Source: Phycisphaerales bacterium (GTDB taxonomy: Bacteria; Planctomycetota; Phycisphaerae; Phycisphaerales; UBA1924). From it: 64,000 bases of DNA. Below the pieces are notes generated by a model. That model made no database searches, was not told where the DNA came from, and saw only the letters and a program-made list of their open reading frames with translations. The stretch is taken from positions 1 to 64,000 of the forward strand of contig JADYYE010000168.1 in NCBI GenBank assembly GCA_020853815.1. Direction: 5' to 3'. A program made the translations under genes and the position numbers. Numbering within the stretch: position 1 is the first letter of the stretch; every line of letters begins with the position of its first letter. Shown in pieces: positions 1-8,559 of this stretch.

Positions 1-2
1 AG

Positions 3-125
3 AACCGCCGCGTCGGCACCCGCTACGACAAACTGGCCACCAGCTTCCTCGCCTTCGTCAACCTCGCCATCATCCGCCGATACCTCCGTATCCTCGCTCC
101 GGACGATCCGTCAAACAGAACCTAG
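3..125 (+). mobile_element. IS5-family transposase, C-terminal end (truncated by window edge)
   Basis: The first in-frame stop is TAG at 123-125. The 40 residues before it contain RYDKLATSFLAFVNLAIIRR, which matches the conserved tail of IS5-type DDE transposases (RY-KLA-NFLA-V-LA---W/LR). The start and the DDE catalytic residues lie outside the window, so whether the element is intact cannot be judged. No clear terminal inverted repeat was recognised just downstream. The next gene begins about 100 bp later. Confidence 0.7.
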
Positions 126-140
126 TGCCTATTTCTTCCT

Positions 141-172
141 ATCACCGCCTTGGTGCGCAAAATCGCGGTGAT
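141..172. repeat. 8-bp inverted repeat upstream of the first full gene
   Basis: ATCACCGC at 141-148 is complementary to GCGGTGAT at 165-172, with 16 bases between them. It lies between the transposase stop and the start of the gene at 222. It could be part of the insertion-sequence end, a weak terminator without a T-run, or an operator. Nothing in the sequence decides between these. Confidence 0.3.
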
Positions 173-221
173 GCGCCGCCGATCAGGAACTTGCCCCCGC
201 CCCGCGAGTACGCTCTGAGAG

Positions 222-2291
222 ATGACCATGCGACCCAACAGCACCCCAGCCCGTCTCGGCCTTTCGGCCCTCCTCGCGGCACTTGCGTTTGTGCCCGCTC
301 TCGCCCTCGCCCAACAGCAACCCCAACCCCCCGCCCAACCGCCCGCCCAACCCTCCGCCCAACCGCCCACCCAAACGTCGGATAACCCCGGGCGAACCCT
401 CGAATCGCTCCCGCCGCCCGTGCGTCTGGGCGTGCGTTCCGACCTGCTCCGCCGCCAGCGCCCGGTCGTCCCCGTGCTCGTTCTGGTCACGGACGAAGCG
501 TCGTACATCGAGGCCATCGCCGCCTGGTCGCCGCGCGCCATCTACCCCGTGCTCTTCGACGATGGGCAACTCGCGACCCGCGAGAACATCGCCCGCTTCG
601 TCCGCGCGTTCAGGCCCGACAAGATCGTTCGCTGGAAGGCCGGCGCGCCCGACCCCGCCGCCCCCGTGCAACGCACCGCGCGCGTCGACGCCGCCCTCCG
701 CCGCTCCTGGGGCGCGCCGCCGACCATCACCCAGACCGAGCTCGTCAACGCGTGGCGGCAGATGGGCCTGGCTCCGCCCGGCGTCGTCGTCGCCGACGAG
801 AACGATCCCGCCTGGACCGCCGCCCTTGCGCTCGCCGCCGCCCGCGCCCAACTCATCGCCTGGGTCGACGTGCGCAACGCCATCAACGACGCCATGCGCC
901 CCGACGAGGCCCGCGACTACGCCGCCAAGATCGAGGGCGTGCTCGAGCGTTCCGGCCTGTCGTGGCGCGCCCTGGGCGACAACCTCGACGCCATCACGAT
1001 CTGCCAGAACGCGCCGCCCAAGATCCTCGCCACGCAGGGCACGCCCGCGCCCGGCGATCCGCGCCGCCAGCCCGCCAAGCCGGGCGACGTCTTCGCGACC
1101 ACCGATTTCATCGGGCGCCACGACCCCGAGGGCGGCGCCGAGCGCTACGCCTGGACCTCCCAGATCTTCGGGAGCGAGGCCCAGGCCTCCTATCGCGCCA
1201 TGGCCGCGATCTTCACCATGCCCGATCGCGCCTGGCTCTTCGACGGCTACGAGGACAAGCAGCCCTGGAACGCCTGGGACGCCACCCGCGCCGGCGACAT
1301 CCTGAAAACCGCCAAGTTCACCGTCACGCTCGACGATACGCCCCGCCAGTCGCGCGACGACTGGCGCGCCCGGGCCGCCAAGCCACTCGACGCCGCGATC
1401 GTCTTCATCAACAGCAGCGGCAACTGCGATTTTTTCAATCTCCAGCCGGGCGTCGGCAAACCGGGCGACATCCCGATGCTCCTGCGCCCCGCCGCCGTCC
1501 ACATCGTTCACTCCTGGTCCGCGCAGTATCCCGCGGGGCGCGAGACCGTCTGCGGGCGCTGGCACGCCGCGGGCGCGTTCGCCTACTTCGGCTCGGTCCA
1601 GGAGCCCTACCTCGGCGCGTTCCTCCCCACGCCCGCCATCGCCGAGCGCCTGCTCGCCGGCGCGCCCTGGGCCGCCGCCGCACGCATCGACAACTACCCG
1701 ACCTGGCGCTTGAACAGCTTCGGCGATCCGCTCTTCACGCTCGGCGAGCCCGCGCCGCGCCTCACCGCCGACAAGCTTCCGCTGACCAACACCACCGACG
1801 TCGCCGATGACACCCGCGCCGCGCTCGCCTCCAAGAACATCGCGCTGGGATTGCGGGGGCTGACGCTGCAGGCCCGCGACGACGACGCGTCGCGCCTTGC
1901 GCTCGCCGCCCTCGGCAAACCAGAGACGGTCGACGCGAGCGTCGCGATGGAAGCGATCCTCCCGCTCTTCCGCGCCGGAAACTCCGACGCCGTCCGCCGC
2001 GCCTTTGAAAAGCTCGACGCCAACACCGCCAAGGACCCGCTGCTGCGCGACGCGCTCTGGCTCGTGTCGATCCCCGACCTTCGCAACGCGCCCGCGCGCG
2101 AGCTGCTGCTGGTCCTCATGGACAACCTGCGCGTGGGCCAGGAAGCCCAGGACGCCAAGGACCTGTTTGATCCGTGGGTCCGCGTCTTCGGCAAGGGCGA
2201 CGCGCTGGCCCGCCTCGAGAACGCCGCGGGCTCCGTCAAGGACCAGCGTCAGGCGGGCGAGATCCGCGAGTTCGCGGCCTCGAAGCGCTGA
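222..2291 (+). CDS. Secreted protein with weak resemblance to caspase/gingipain-fold (C25-like) proteins
   Basis: This 689-residue protein has a Sec signal peptide (about residues 1-30, ending ALALAQ). A Q/P-rich low-complexity linker with repeated QPPAQ units follows, to about residue 52. The rest is a large globular domain. Around residues 392-404 is FINSSGNCDFF, and near 427-447 an HIVHSW stretch. At about 450-505 the pattern AYFGSVQEPYLGAF ... SFGDPLF resembles the C-terminal signature of C25-fold and TIGR03790-like secreted proteins (GSV-EPY ... GDPL). That family link is tentative and I cannot assign catalytic residues. The start could be ATG 222 or the ATG at 228. Its 3' end overlaps the convergent ComEC-like gene by 56 bp. 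Confidence 0.75.
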   Translation: MTMRPNSTPARLGLSALLAALAFVPALALAQQQPQPPAQPPAQPSAQPPTQTSDNPGRTLESLPPPVRLGVRSDLLRRQRPVVPVLVLVTDEASYIEAIAAWSPRAIYPVLFDDGQLATRENIARFVRAFRPDKIVRWKAGAPDPAAPVQRTARVDAALRRSWGAPPTITQTELVNAWRQMGLAPPGVVVADENDPAWTAALALAAARAQLIAWVDVRNAINDAMRPDEARDYAAKIEGVLERSGLSWRALGDNLDAITICQNAPPKILATQGTPAPGDPRRQPAKPGDVFATTDFIGRHDPEGGAERYAWTSQIFGSEAQASYRAMAAIFTMPDRAWLFDGYEDKQPWNAWDATRAGDILKTAKFTVTLDDTPRQSRDDWRARAAKPLDAAIVFINSSGNCDFFNLQPGVGKPGDIPMLLRPAAVHIVHSWSAQYPAGRETVCGRWHAAGAFAYFGSVQEPYLGAFLPTPAIAERLLAGAPWAAAARIDNYPTWRLNSFGDPLFTLGEPAPRLTADKLPLTNTTDVADDTRAALASKNIALGLRGLTLQARDDDASRLALAALGKPETVDASVAMEAILPLFRAGNSDAVRRAFEKLDANTAKDPLLRDALWLVSIPDLRNAPARELLLVLMDNLRVGQEAQDAKDLFDPWVRVFGKGDALARLENAAGSVKDQRQAGEIREFAASKR

Positions 2292-5037
2292 ACCCCTCGG
2301 CCTTCAGCTCGCCGTCATCATCGCGCCGCACCAGCGCGCCTCCATCGAGCGCCGTTGCGATCCACGCCCGCCCTTCCTTCGCAGAGTTCCACTCCGGGTC
2401 GCGCGCCACGTGCGCCGGGTCGGTCTGGACCACCGCCTTCGCGCCCGATCGCTTCACCAGCTCCTTGCACTCGCGCCACACCCCCAGCGCGTGCGGCAGT
2501 TGCAGCACCTCCGCGCCCAGGTCCGCGTTCGAATCAAGCAACGCGCGCAGCTCGGGGCGCGTCAGCCCCGTCGCCAGCAGCACGCGCGTACCGCCGAACG
2601 TGAAGCGGACCGCCGCGCCGTCGCCGAGTTGCTCCCACGCCAACGGGTCACAACCGTCGATCCCCGACGCGATCCCCATCGTGCGCACGAGCGTCGGCAG
2701 CGGAGTCGTTTCTTCCTTCATCGACCGTTGGCAGAGGTCCGACGGCGTCCATGACTCGACCCGTCCTTGTCTCCAGAGTGCGTGGACCGCGCCGGCGTGC
2801 TCGAGGTCGGGGCGTGCCAGGATCACAAACTCCGCGCACTCGGTGCCGGTGCCCACCATGGCGCGTTCGATCGTTCGCGCGCCGCTCCACGCTTCGCCCG
2901 CGCCCGCGTTGAAGAGCACGCTCCGCCCGTCCAGCTTCACGATCGTGCACACGCCCTCGCGCAGCGCGAGCGTCTGCACGCTCCAGCGATCACTCCGCGT
3001 GTTCTCGATCCCTTTCTCGCCTCCCCAGCCGCCGGTCCCGCCCCGCGCGATCACGCTGCCCGCCGCGCCCCACGCGACCACCATCACCAGCGCCGTCCAC
3101 GTCCGCGCCGACCTCCAGCGCGCCGCCAGCAACATCCAGAGCGCCGTCAGCGTGGCCGCGATCGCCCACGCGGCACTCGGCGCCGCGATCGACACCGACG
3201 CGCCGGGCAAGCCCTCGAACCACGCCGTCGCTCGCACGCACCAGTGCGAGAGCGGCAGGAGGGCCGCGCCTAATCCTTCCGCCGCCCCGCTCGCGCCGCC
3301 GCCAATTCCGAGCGTCGCGATGACCATCACGAACCCCGCGATCAGTATCGCATAGCCCGCGTGCATGAGCAGCGCGACGAGCGGAAGCACCACGAGGGCC
3401 GCGGGGATCGCCGCCAGGCTGACGCGCCCGGTGTGCCACCAGATGAGGGGCAGGCTCACGATCGCGCAGAGGAGCGTGGTCGCCAGCATTCCGCGTGCCG
3501 CGCCCGCGGTCAGGCGCACCTGCCACGGGCGTTCGTCCACCACGCCCCTGATCCGCGGCATGAAGAGGCGGTCGCCGAACTCCGCCGAGCGCCACACGAG
3601 CAATGCCGAGAGCCCGACGCTGAGCTGATACCCGAGCGACCACACGTCCAGCGGGCGCCAGATCGCCAGCGCGACCGACGCCCACAAGAGCAGCGGGAGC
3701 GCGTCGTACCGGCGTCCGGCGAATCGCGCCAGCGTCAGCACGATCGCCAGCACCCCGGAGCGGACCACCGGGGCCTCCGCCGGCACGAGGATCAGGTACG
3801 CGAGCACCAGCAGCGCGGCGATCAGCGGCTCGATTCTTCCGGGCTCGCGCACCGCGCGCAACAGGAACAGTCCGACCGCGACGACCACGGCGACATGAAC
3901 GCCCGAGATCGCCAGGACATGGGACAGACCTGCGCGGGTAAACATGGCCGCCACCTCGCGCTCGCCCGACGGGTCTTCGCCCAGGAGCAGCGACAGGAGG
4001 AATGCGCGCGACATGGCGCGATCCTCGATCACTTGGTGCGTGGTCGGGCCCGCGGACGATCCATCGGCGCGTGCGGCGAGCGATTCGCCCGGGGTGTCGC
4101 CGGGCCCGGGGTCAAGAATCGACAGAGCCCGCGCGCGAACATCGGCCAGGGCCCGGCGGAGCGGCGCCATCGCGCGATCGACCGAGCCCTGGTGCACGAC
4201 GAGCGTGGCCAGCGACGCGTCGGGCACGACCATCGACCCCACGCGCGAATCCTGGTTCGCCAGGAGTTGCGGGTCGGCGGCCCATCGATCCTCGCCCGGG
4301 TTCATAGGCGGCGCGATCGGGTGGAACGCCCCGACCAGGCGCACGCGATCGCCCGCCTTGCACGGAAATCCGCCCAGGCCGGACGCGCCCGAAAACGTCG
4401 AGCCCGGCACGGAGACGCGCACGATTCCGCGTGCGGGCGTCATCACGCGAGCGGCGCGCCAATCGCTGGTGTCCGCGTTCACCTGCACGGCGCGCAGGGA
4501 CACGGAGCAGGTGCCCATCGCGCCGCGGCGTCGGAAGCGTTCGAGCGGATCGAGCGATGCCGGCGCTTGGCGGGGGTGGTCGAGCACCACGCCCTCGATC
4601 ATCACGCGCGGCGCGTCTCCCATCGCGTCGATGGCGCGCACGAACGCGGGGAGTGGGGGATCGACGACGCGCCAGACGCACCAGGCCGCCGCGAGCATCG
4701 CGAGCGCGCCGATCAGAAGCGAGTGGCGCACGAATGGCGTGCCGCGGTTGGACTTCCGCGCGGGCTCGATCTGGCTCGGCGCGTGCGGTCGGTCGTGTTC
4801 CGGGTGGCCCGGCGGTCCCGGCCGATCCGTGGAGTTTTCTGCATCCAGCCCGCGCGAGCCTCGCCACGTCGCGGCCAGCGCCGCGGCGGCGCACGCGCCG
4901 GCCCCGATGGCCCACGCCAGGGCGGGAACTCCCGCCGAGAGTCCGGCCGCGTATCCGATCACAAGCGCGCCCAGGGCGATCGCGGCGCGTGCTCGCGCGC
5001 CCGGCGCGACCCCGGATCTTTGAACCAGCGGCATCAC
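2236..5037 (-). CDS. comEC: ComEC/Rec2-family protein with degenerate C-terminal lactamase domain
   Basis: ComEC forms the inner-membrane channel for single-stranded DNA uptake. The 933-residue length is typical or slightly long. Hydrophobic N-terminal segments precede an OB-like region. The Competence domain carries GLSHVLAISGVHV near residues 365-380, close to the family hallmark. Many membrane helices follow to about 660. A metallo-beta-lactamase-like region lies at about 690-900. Its expected zinc motif (THxDxDH type) reads ARPDLEHAG, so the first histidine is missing, and the usual DTG reads NAG. Translation may begin at GTG 5037 or ATG 5034, with GAGAGG just upstream. No other competence gene is close by. 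Confidence 0.9.
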   Translation of the reverse strand: MMPLVQRSGVAPGARARAAIALGALVIGYAAGLSAGVPALAWAIGAGACAAAALAATWRGSRGLDAENSTDRPGPPGHPEHDRPHAPSQIEPARKSNRGTPFVRHSLLIGALAMLAAAWCVWRVVDPPLPAFVRAIDAMGDAPRVMIEGVVLDHPRQAPASLDPLERFRRRGAMGTCSVSLRAVQVNADTSDWRAARVMTPARGIVRVSVPGSTFSGASGLGGFPCKAGDRVRLVGAFHPIAPPMNPGEDRWAADPQLLANQDSRVGSMVVPDASLATLVVHQGSVDRAMAPLRRALADVRARALSILDPGPGDTPGESLAARADGSSAGPTTHQVIEDRAMSRAFLLSLLLGEDPSGEREVAAMFTRAGLSHVLAISGVHVAVVVAVGLFLLRAVREPGRIEPLIAALLVLAYLILVPAEAPVVRSGVLAIVLTLARFAGRRYDALPLLLWASVALAIWRPLDVWSLGYQLSVGLSALLVWRSAEFGDRLFMPRIRGVVDERPWQVRLTAGAARGMLATTLLCAIVSLPLIWWHTGRVSLAAIPAALVVLPLVALLMHAGYAILIAGFVMVIATLGIGGGASGAAEGLGAALLPLSHWCVRATAWFEGLPGASVSIAAPSAAWAIAATLTALWMLLAARWRSARTWTALVMVVAWGAAGSVIARGGTGGWGGEKGIENTRSDRWSVQTLALREGVCTIVKLDGRSVLFNAGAGEAWSGARTIERAMVGTGTECAEFVILARPDLEHAGAVHALWRQGRVESWTPSDLCQRSMKEETTPLPTLVRTMGIASGIDGCDPLAWEQLGDGAAVRFTFGGTRVLLATGLTRPELRALLDSNADLGAEVLQLPHALGVWRECKELVKRSGAKAVVQTDPAHVARDPEWNSAKEGRAWIATALDGGALVRRDDDGELKAEGFSASRPRTRGSRPPDAGP

Positions 5038-5209
5038 CTCTCGATGATCCCGCGCGAGGTGCGGTCACGCAACCGCCGGGCGTGGCGATGTGTTCACGGG
5101 CCGCTCCGTCATGGAAGGTGTTGACGGGGTGGGGTTTGGCGCGGGAAGTGCGGCGGGTGCGGCGACGGATTGTCGGGAGCGAGTGATTGGCGGGGCGTGA
5201 GGGGGCTTC

Positions 5210-6337
5210 TTACATCCCGGTCGCGTTGATGGAATCTTCGAAGAACTTCACGAGATCGATCGAGGCTGTTTTTCCCGAATCGTCGGTGCGCAGGGTGTTA
5301 CCGGTCGGGAGGACGAAGTTGTAGCCGTACATGAGGACGCGATCCTTGACCTGGCCCTGTCCTTTGGAGAGGGAAGAGAAGTAGACGCCGTCGGGGCTGG
5401 CGGCGTGCAGGACGAGCTTGTTGCGAGCGGAGGTGGGAAGGATGGAATCGGCCTTGATGTTGGAGGCGTCGATGGGGGTGGATTGGAAGGGGTTTCCGAG
5501 GATTCCGGTGAGGCTGGCTTCGCGGGCGTCGGTGGGCACGCCGTCGCCGATGAGGCTGTATTCCTGGGCGGCGCCCTTGACCTGGTCCTTGCCGAGTTTG
5601 CCGAGCGATGTGGCTTTCAGGAAAGCGGCGTTGGAGTTCCAGTAGAAGTGGGCGGGCTTCTGGGTGGATCCGATGCGTGCGAAGTTGTTGGGGCCGGAGG
5701 AGCCGGAATCGAACTCGATGGGCCCGGTGGCGGTTTCGTCTTCGCACCAGGCGAGGATCGGTGTGCCGTAGGCGTCGACGAGGTCGGGAAGGGCTTTCTT
5801 TCCGAGGGTTCCGAACTGCTTGAGGGCCTTGTCGGGCGACACCTGAGCCACATAGAACTTGGCTGGGGGGACGAAGTATCCCTTGTTCTGTTTGGCGGTG
5901 CCGTCGACGACGCCGATCTTGGAGGGATCGACCTGGAGCACTTCGTTGCGGCGTTTCATGGGGGCAAAGGGAGCGACGGCGATGGCGTTGGCGGAACCGG
6001 AGGAGGTCGGTCCGAACCCAGTCCCGACGATCCCGCCGGCCAGGTCGAGCATCAGGTTTTCCATGGCCGACATACCGACCGCGTTGCCGTTCTCGTTTTC
6101 TCCCAAGTCCTTGGCGGAAAAATAGCCGGGCATGCGTCGCTGGTCGGTGGAGAATGTCATGGAGGCCTGGTTCACCTGGGCGAGCAGCTGCTGCGTCGCG
6201 CTGGTCTTTGCGGAGCGGCGTGCCTTGGCCAGGGCCGGGACCGTGATGCTGATCACCACGGCGATGATAAAGATCACGACCATGAGCTCCACCAGCGTAA
6301 ACGCGCGGCGGGAAAGGCGGGCTCGGCGAACGTGCAT
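5210..6337 (-). CDS. Large isolated prepilin-like protein (class III leader)
   Basis: The 375-residue protein opens with a short basic leader and SRRAFTLVELMVVIFIIAVV, the classic prepilin cleavage/methylation motif with Glu at +5. The transmembrane helix spans roughly residues 13-35. The remaining ~340 residues are far longer than a GspG/H pilin and contain no repeat I recognise. The frame stays open upstream, but ATG 6337 has a good Shine-Dalgarno (GGAAGGAGA) and places the leader correctly. It is probably processed by a prepilin peptidase and exported by the type II system encoded at 43980-56807, but it stands alone. No H-X9-DG tail was seen. Function unknown. Confidence 0.85.
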   Translation of the reverse strand: MHVRRARLSRRAFTLVELMVVIFIIAVVISITVPALAKARRSAKTSATQQLLAQVNQASMTFSTDQRRMPGYFSAKDLGENENGNAVGMSAMENLMLDLAGGIVGTGFGPTSSGSANAIAVAPFAPMKRRNEVLQVDPSKIGVVDGTAKQNKGYFVPPAKFYVAQVSPDKALKQFGTLGKKALPDLVDAYGTPILAWCEDETATGPIEFDSGSSGPNNFARIGSTQKPAHFYWNSNAAFLKATSLGKLGKDQVKGAAQEYSLIGDGVPTDAREASLTGILGNPFQSTPIDASNIKADSILPTSARNKLVLHAASPDGVYFSSLSKGQGQVKDRVLMYGYNFVLPTGNTLRTDDSGKTASIDLVKFFEDSINATGM

Positions 6338-6692
6338 GCGCGTCTCCTTCCAAGGAACGGCGGGAACCGACCGACGGCGTGGCCCACTCGGGCGAACCGC
6401 CACCAACTCCGACACCCGGCCGGTGAACACCGACCCCTTGCGGAGGAAACCTCGGAACTGTTCGCTCAACCCAGTCCCTCGGGTTCCCGCCGTACGGATA
6501 AGTCTTGGTGATCGGCGCGCCAGAATGACGCGCCGAACCGGCGAAATGCCGCGAAAACAATAGCAGACACGCCCCAAGCACGCCGCAACGCCCCACCGCG
6601 ACCAGGCCGGAGCTCTCGTTCGGTGGCCGAACGGGTGCCGCGTCGCGCCTTGCGATTGTCCAACGCCCGCCGCCATCCGATACTTCTCTCCC
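6338..6692. other. 355-bp divergent intergenic region
   Basis: The region separates the minus-strand prepilin-like gene from the plus-strand YrdC/phosphatase fusion, so it should hold both promoters. I see one inverted repeat, CGGCGCG (6513-6519) with CGCGCCG (6529-6535). No convincing -35/-10 pair, RNA gene or coding signal was recognised. Confidence 0.5.
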
Positions 6693-7775
6693 GTGTCAAA
6701 GCACAAGGTCCAACCCCCGCCCGACGACGCCCGCGCCGCCACCGCCGCCGAGACCCTCCGCCAGGGCGGCCTGGTTCTCCTTCCCACCGAAACCGTCTAC
6801 GGCGTCGCCGCCTCCGCCGCCGATCCCGCCGCGGTGGCGAGGCTCCGCGCCATGGGTGCTCGCGGCCTACTGACTTGGCACGCCCCTTCCGCACAGGCCG
6901 TCATCGACGCCCTCAACATCACTGCACCCGTGCATCTGCGACTGATCGATCGCTGGCTCCCCGGCCCGGTGCGCCTGCTCGTCGAAGTCTCCGATGCCGC
7001 CGCCGTCGAGGCGCGCATCCACGCGGCGCCCGGCGCGCTGGCCTCGGCCGATCCCGTCGTCTCCGTCCGCGTTCCCGGCTACGAACCCGCCCGCCGCCTC
7101 ATCGAGCGCGCCGGCGTCCCCATCGTCGTCGCCGGCGTGCCCGCCATGGGCCTGGGCGATGGGCGAACTCCTCGCCCGATCAGCGGCGTCGACTTCACGA
7201 TCGACGACGGCCCGACCAAGCTGGGCCTGGCCTCCACCGGCGTTCGCCTCACGCGCGCGGGCGGTTACTCGGTCGAGTCCGCCGCCGCCGTGCCCGCCGC
7301 CGACATCCACAAATCCATGACCCGTCGCGTGCTCTTTGTCTGCACGGGCAACACTTGCCGCAGCCCGATGGCCGAAGCCATCGCACGCCAGCTCCTGGAA
7401 CGCGAAGGGGTCGCCGGCGAGTTCGCCAGCGCCGTCAGCGCCGGCGTCGGCGCGTCCGGCAGCTCGCCCGCCACGCCGGAAGCGATCGACGCGCTGGGGC
7501 GGCTCGGCGTCGCCGCGCCCGCGCACCGCTCGCGCCGCGTCACCCGCGACATGGTCGACGAGGCCGAGGCCGTCTACGCCATGACCGCCGCCCACCGCGA
7601 CGCCATCCTCAACATCGCCCCCGGCGCTCGCGACAAGATCGAACTCCTCGACCCCGAGGGCACCGACATCGAGGATCCCATCGGCATGGGCCAGACCGTC
7701 TACGACCGCACCGCCGAACGCATGCTCCGCCTCGTCCGCGATCGTCTCCGCGAACGCGGCCTGATCCGGGAGTGA
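6693..7775 (+). CDS. Fusion: degenerate YrdC/Sua5-like domain + low-molecular-weight tyrosine phosphatase
   Basis: Starts at GTG 6693; 360 residues. Residues ~15-200 resemble YrdC/Sua5 (GGLVLLPTETVYGVAASA; PGPVRLLVEVS; VSVRVPGYEPARRL), the fold of threonylcarbamoyl-AMP synthase. The family's KxR(S/T)...N motif is replaced by MGARGLLTWHA, and the SAN motif by VPA. From residue ~209 a complete LMW-PTP follows, with the P-loop CTGNTCRSP (C-X5-R) and a DPIGMG segment likely carrying the general-acid Asp. An internal ATG at 7317 could start the phosphatase alone but has no Shine-Dalgarno. rpiB follows, echoing the Bacillus ywlC-ywlE-ywlF order. Phosphatase activity is plausible; TC-AMP synthesis is doubtful. 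Confidence 0.88.
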   Translation: MSKHKVQPPPDDARAATAAETLRQGGLVLLPTETVYGVAASAADPAAVARLRAMGARGLLTWHAPSAQAVIDALNITAPVHLRLIDRWLPGPVRLLVEVSDAAAVEARIHAAPGALASADPVVSVRVPGYEPARRLIERAGVPIVVAGVPAMGLGDGRTPRPISGVDFTIDDGPTKLGLASTGVRLTRAGGYSVESAAAVPAADIHKSMTRRVLFVCTGNTCRSPMAEAIARQLLEREGVAGEFASAVSAGVGASGSSPATPEAIDALGRLGVAAPAHRSRRVTRDMVDEAEAVYAMTAAHRDAILNIAPGARDKIELLDPEGTDIEDPIGMGQTVYDRTAERMLRLVRDRLRERGLIRE

Positions 7776-8097
7776 AGAGGTGGTCGGGTGGTCACATGAT
7801 CTGTGTGCATGGACGACTTTGCGTGCCGCCCGACTCTCACATCCGAATGCCGAATGGAACCTCTGAACGATTCGAACCCTGGCGCGAAGAGCGTCTCTAC
7901 TTGATCCGGAGAACCCGCCTCGGAGAGGCGGGCCACCAAATACGCTGAGGTTTCGAATCACGAGTGCCGAACGTCGGGTGACTCGCCTACGCCCGACCAC
8001 TTCCTCCGATCTCCGCCACTTTTCGCCCTCCTCCGCTGGACTCCCGCCCGCGCGCCACTTTCAATCCCCGCGACCACCACCTCCACCGGAGTCCCTC
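7776..8097. other. 322-bp intergenic region carrying a heptamer tract and an inserted element
   Basis: The spacer between the fusion gene and rpiB is mostly repetitive. A CGARTGC-type heptamer tract is split by a 99-bp palindromic element (described separately, 7856-7954). After it the heptamers continue (CGAGTGC, CGAACGT, CGGGTGA, to about 7982). The Shine-Dalgarno of rpiB (CGGAGTCCCTC) is at the end. No gene is seen. Confidence 0.6.
7856..7954 (+). mobile_element. MITE-like 99-bp element, copy 1
   Basis: The left end is GGAACCTCTGA and the right end is CTGAGGTTTC, an imperfect terminal inverted repeat. Inside is the hairpin CCCGCCTC-GGA-GAGGCGGG followed by CCACCAA. It aligns over its whole length with the reverse complement of 39603-39699. 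GAAT flanks both sides. Removing the element plus one GAAT rejoins two heptamer units in register (CGAATGC CGAATCA). No open reading frame lies inside. Confidence 0.7.
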
Positions 8098-8559
8098 ATG
8101 AAGATCGGCATCGGCGCAGACCACCGCGGCGCTCCCGCCGCCAAGCTCCTGGCTGACAAGTTCCGGCGCGAAGGACACGACGTCCACGTCTACGGCGAGT
8201 GCTCGGGCGCTTCCTGCGATTACCCCGAATCCGCCTACCTCGTCGGCTCCGCCGTCAACGCCGGAAAGATCGACCGCGGCATCCTTATCTGTGGCACCGG
8301 CATCGGCATGAGCATCGCCGCCAACAAGGTCAAGGGCGTCCGCGCCGCCGTCGCCCACGATGAGCTCACCGCCGGCCTCTCGCGCTCCCACAACAACGCC
8401 AACGTCCTCTGCCTCTCCGCCGACCTCCTGGGCCAGCGCCTCATCGAGAAGATCTCCGAGACCTTCCTCGCCACCGAGTTCGAGGGCGGGCGCCACGCCC
8501 GGCGCGTCGAAAAGATCGCCGCCATCGAGCGCGGCGTCGAGCCCTCCAGCATCCAGTAG
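8098..8559 (+). CDS. rpiB: Ribose-5-phosphate isomerase B (LacAB/RpiB family)
   Basis: Interconverts ribose-5-phosphate and ribulose-5-phosphate in the cytosolic pentose phosphate pathway. The 153-residue length fits the family. Seen in sequence: the N-terminal MKIGIGADHRG, CDYPE around residue 41, the catalytic-loop motif CGTGIGMSIAANKVKGVRAA (about 64-83) and SRSHNNANVLCL. The frame is open further upstream, but ATG 8098 is preceded by CGGAG and gives the canonical N-terminus. Its placement after a YrdC/LMW-PTP gene matches a conserved Firmicutes-type neighbourhood. Related sugar-phosphate isomerases in the family make exact substrate choice slightly uncertain. Confidence 0.95.
   Translation: MKIGIGADHRGAPAAKLLADKFRREGHDVHVYGECSGASCDYPESAYLVGSAVNAGKIDRGILICGTGIGMSIAANKVKGVRAAVAHDELTAGLSRSHNNANVLCLSADLLGQRLIEKISETFLATEFEGGRHARRVEKIAAIERGVEPSSIQ

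Noticed and set aside
6338-6787. Upstream extension of the prepilin-like gene at 5210
   Set aside because: A prepilin leader must be short and basic. ATG 6337 has a strong ribosome-binding site, and the extension would run into the divergent gene's start.
7317-7775. Separate LMW phosphatase gene starting inside the fusion
   Set aside because: There is an ATG at 7317, but no Shine-Dalgarno and no stop codon separates it from the upstream domain. One continuous frame is simpler.
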